DNA of 64,000 bases from Pseudoips prasinana (lineage: Eukaryota; Arthropoda; Insecta; Lepidoptera; Nolidae), in NCBI GenBank assembly GCA_951640165.1, contig OX621234.1:6949001-7013000 (forward strand), written 5' to 3'. The notes beneath the pieces are model-generated. The model ran no database searches, was not told where the DNA came from, and was given only the letters and a program-made list of their open reading frames with translations. Below, in pieces: positions 62,400 through 64,000 of this stretch (positions within the stretch are counted from its first letter, which is position 1; the number at the start of each line of letters is the position of its first letter). A program made the translations under genes and the position numbers.

Positions 62400-62740
62400 C
62401 TGGCATCGGATCCCAAACCAGAGAAAGCCTGTACTGTGGCAACCAGACAATATATAAATAAACATACTTATATATTTCACAATACATACATATCACTCTA
62501 ATATTATAAAGGCGAAAGTTTGTGAGTGTGTATGTTTGACCGAATGGATTGTGATGAAACTTTGTAGCAATATAGCTTATATATACGAATAACATTTAAG
62601 CTATAATTTATAAAGTTAAACGCGGGTAAAACCGCGCGGCACAGCTAGTTATAGATAAATTACACCCAGACAAAGAACAAATCATCGTGTTCATCATACA
62701 GAGATTTATCCCAGGTGGGAATCAAACCCAACTAGGTCAG
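62400..62740 (-). mobile_element. SINE-2 interrupted by a Helitron
   Basis: The 3' half lies at 62400-62492 (GGCATCGGATCCCAAACCAG) and the 5' part at 62649-62740 (TTATAGATAAATTACACCCA, then GGGTTTGATTCCCACCTGGG on the minus strand). Confidence 0.68.
62493..62648 (+). mobile_element. Short Helitron in SINE-2
   Basis: TCACTCTAATATTATAAAGG to GCGGGTAAAACCGCGCGGCACAGCTAG, with A before and T after. Related to 8613-8794. Confidence 0.75.
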
Positions 62741-62816
62741 CAAAATAGTGAATGTAATTTAAAGAGCTTAATTAGCTTATGTAACTGAACAACATGTAGA
62801 ACATCAACCCATACAA

Positions 62817-63043
62817 GAAAAAATAACCTGTTGGCCAATGCTTGCTATTCACGCTAGAGGTCTTGGGTTCGATTCCGACCTAGGACAGATATTTCTGTGT
62901 ATGAACATGTCTGTTCGTCCTGAGTCTTGGTGTAAATATCTATATAAGTATGTATTTACGAAAAGAAAGTAGTATATGTAGTATATCAGTTATCTGGTTT
63001 AGGATCAGATGTGCGTGTGCAAATAATGTCCCAGGATAGCATT
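62817..63043 (+). mobile_element. SINE-2 copy
   Basis: TGTTGGCCAATGCTTGCTAT, GGTCTTGGGTTCGATTCCGA (B box), GTATATCAGTTATCTGGTTT, AATGTCCCAGGATAGCA. A ~25-bp piece containing CATAGTACAAGC is deleted. Confidence 0.78.
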
Positions 63044-63189
63044 TAAACTGGGGAGCCAGAAACAATTGTTCGTATATCACAAAGTGATTTTGTTTAATTT
63101 GTTTAAATTCATGGTTCGATCGCGCACATTTAGTAACGAACACTATTTGTGTTACACTTTGTATATGTACTTTACTTACAACATAATTA

Positions 63190-63410
63190 TTATAGTTAAT
63201 AATACTAGCAGAATATTTTATATTGACTCTGCAAATATTACATCAGAATATGTTTAATATTTTGTCTCTTGTCGCAAACTTATAAAACATTCACGCTAAC
63301 TTCACTTTTTTTCATACAATATTTTATACGCTATTCCCTATTGTTATATTGCACCCTTGAGGGTATAATTTTTACAAACTTTAAATGTCATATTAATTTA
63401 TATCGAATCT
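63190..63410 (-). mobile_element. Helitron fragment
   Basis: ATTACATCAGAATATGTTTA, CTTGTCGCAAACTTATAAAA and CACCCTTGAGGGTATAATTT follow the interior of the 10228 copy. The CTAG end is decayed. Confidence 0.55.
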
Positions 63411-63414
63411 GTAT

Positions 63415-63820
63415 GTTTGAAATTGTTTTAATATAAATTCATTATCCATAAAATATTAATCAAGTATGGTGAATGGAGGATCCAAAAACAATGCGGCGAT
63501 TCCCCTGAATTAATCAACAGGATATGTAATTTATTTGGGATTAATTATTGTCCTTTGAGCGAATAGTTTCAGACGTCCGGATAATTAAAACGCGGATTGA
63601 AACTATTCTCTCGATACAGTTTACTGTTTGTTATTAAGCTCAATTATACGAGAATTCCATGCGTTCCGAGTAATTTACCGAGTTTGTGCTAATGTATATC
63701 AATTTCGAACTCTGTCAGGTATTTCTGTTTATAAATATTTCAATAGAAAGGTTTTGTTTGACTATTGTTTTGATATGGTCAAATGGACAAGTTCGTTGTC
63801 TTTAAAGGTAAGGCCGCCTA
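63415..63820. other. Unassigned stretch
   Basis: No gene recognised; a 67-aa frame (63628-63831) crosses into the next repeat. Confidence 0.4.
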
Positions 63821-63824
63821 TTAC

Positions 63825-63990
63825 ATTTTAGGCATCCGTACCCAAAGGGCAAAACGGGGCCCTATTACTAAGACTTCGCTGTCTGTCCGTCTGTCACCAG
63901 GCTGTATATCATGAACCGTGATAGACAGTTGAAATTTCACAGATGATGTATTTCTGTTGCGCGCTGTAACAATAAATACTGAAAACATTA
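63825..63990 (-). mobile_element. R-type repeat, second variety
   Basis: CCGTACCCAAAGGGCAAAAC, CTGTCCGTCTGTCACCAGGC, GAACCGTGATAGACAGTTGA and ATGATGTATTTCTGTTGCGC. It probably continues beyond the window's right side. Confidence 0.65.
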
Positions 63991-64000
63991 AGTAAATATT

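Noticed and set aside
63628..63831. Possible exon ending at TTTAAAG|GTAAGG
   Set aside because: No acceptor or recognisable peptide; the frame runs into a repeat.

Overview
The window looks like AT-rich nuclear DNA of a lepidopteran insect (moth or butterfly). This rests on the repeat content: tRNA-headed SINEs with (ATT)n tails, short Helitrons ending in CTAG, Jockey/RTE-type LINE fragments, a mariner of insect length, and the interspersed repeat whose ends read GGTTCCGTA. No bacterial-type gene organisation, rRNA gene or functional tRNA gene was seen. Repeat family names used here (SINE-1 to SINE-4, families D, F and R) are working labels for this window only.

Only one stretch looks like host coding sequence: a 114-bp exon at 38773-38886 (+), with clean splice sites, encoding 38 residues that resemble the end of an ArfGAP domain. 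The remainder is intron or intergenic DNA built from mobile elements. Two long open frames exist, and both belong to transposons: a 5'-truncated Jockey-type reverse transcriptase (27832-29355, +) and an uninterrupted mariner transposase (30458-31516, -) inside a 1287-bp element with matching inverted ends and a TA duplication.

Layout. 1-13 kb: LINE scraps, SINEs, Helitrons, and a ~2-kb Helitron-like element (4713-6768) carrying ~130-bp tandem units. 13-27 kb: SINEs, a hAT-type MITE with an 8-bp target duplication, a decayed Tc1-like transposase, a Helitron caught inside a SINE, and two abutting 169-bp Helitrons. 27-32 kb: a three-level nest of elements followed by the mariner. 33.16-35.71 kb: a ~14-copy satellite whose 180/185-bp unit contains a Helitron 3' end and shows higher-order order. 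36-39 kb: a Helitron cluster and the ArfGAP-like exon. 39-64 kb: more SINEs and LINE 3' ends, an RTE element with a 14-bp target duplication and a nested Jockey tail, long (AT)n tracts and a 90-bp minisatellite.

Families act on one another. SINE-1 and SINE-2 have different tRNA-like heads but a similar 3' half, which suggests a common LINE partner. One abundant SINE has a 5S-rRNA-like head. Several repeats contain short-spaced perfect inverted duplications, as expected of template-switch mutation. Everything here was read by eye; no database search was run.
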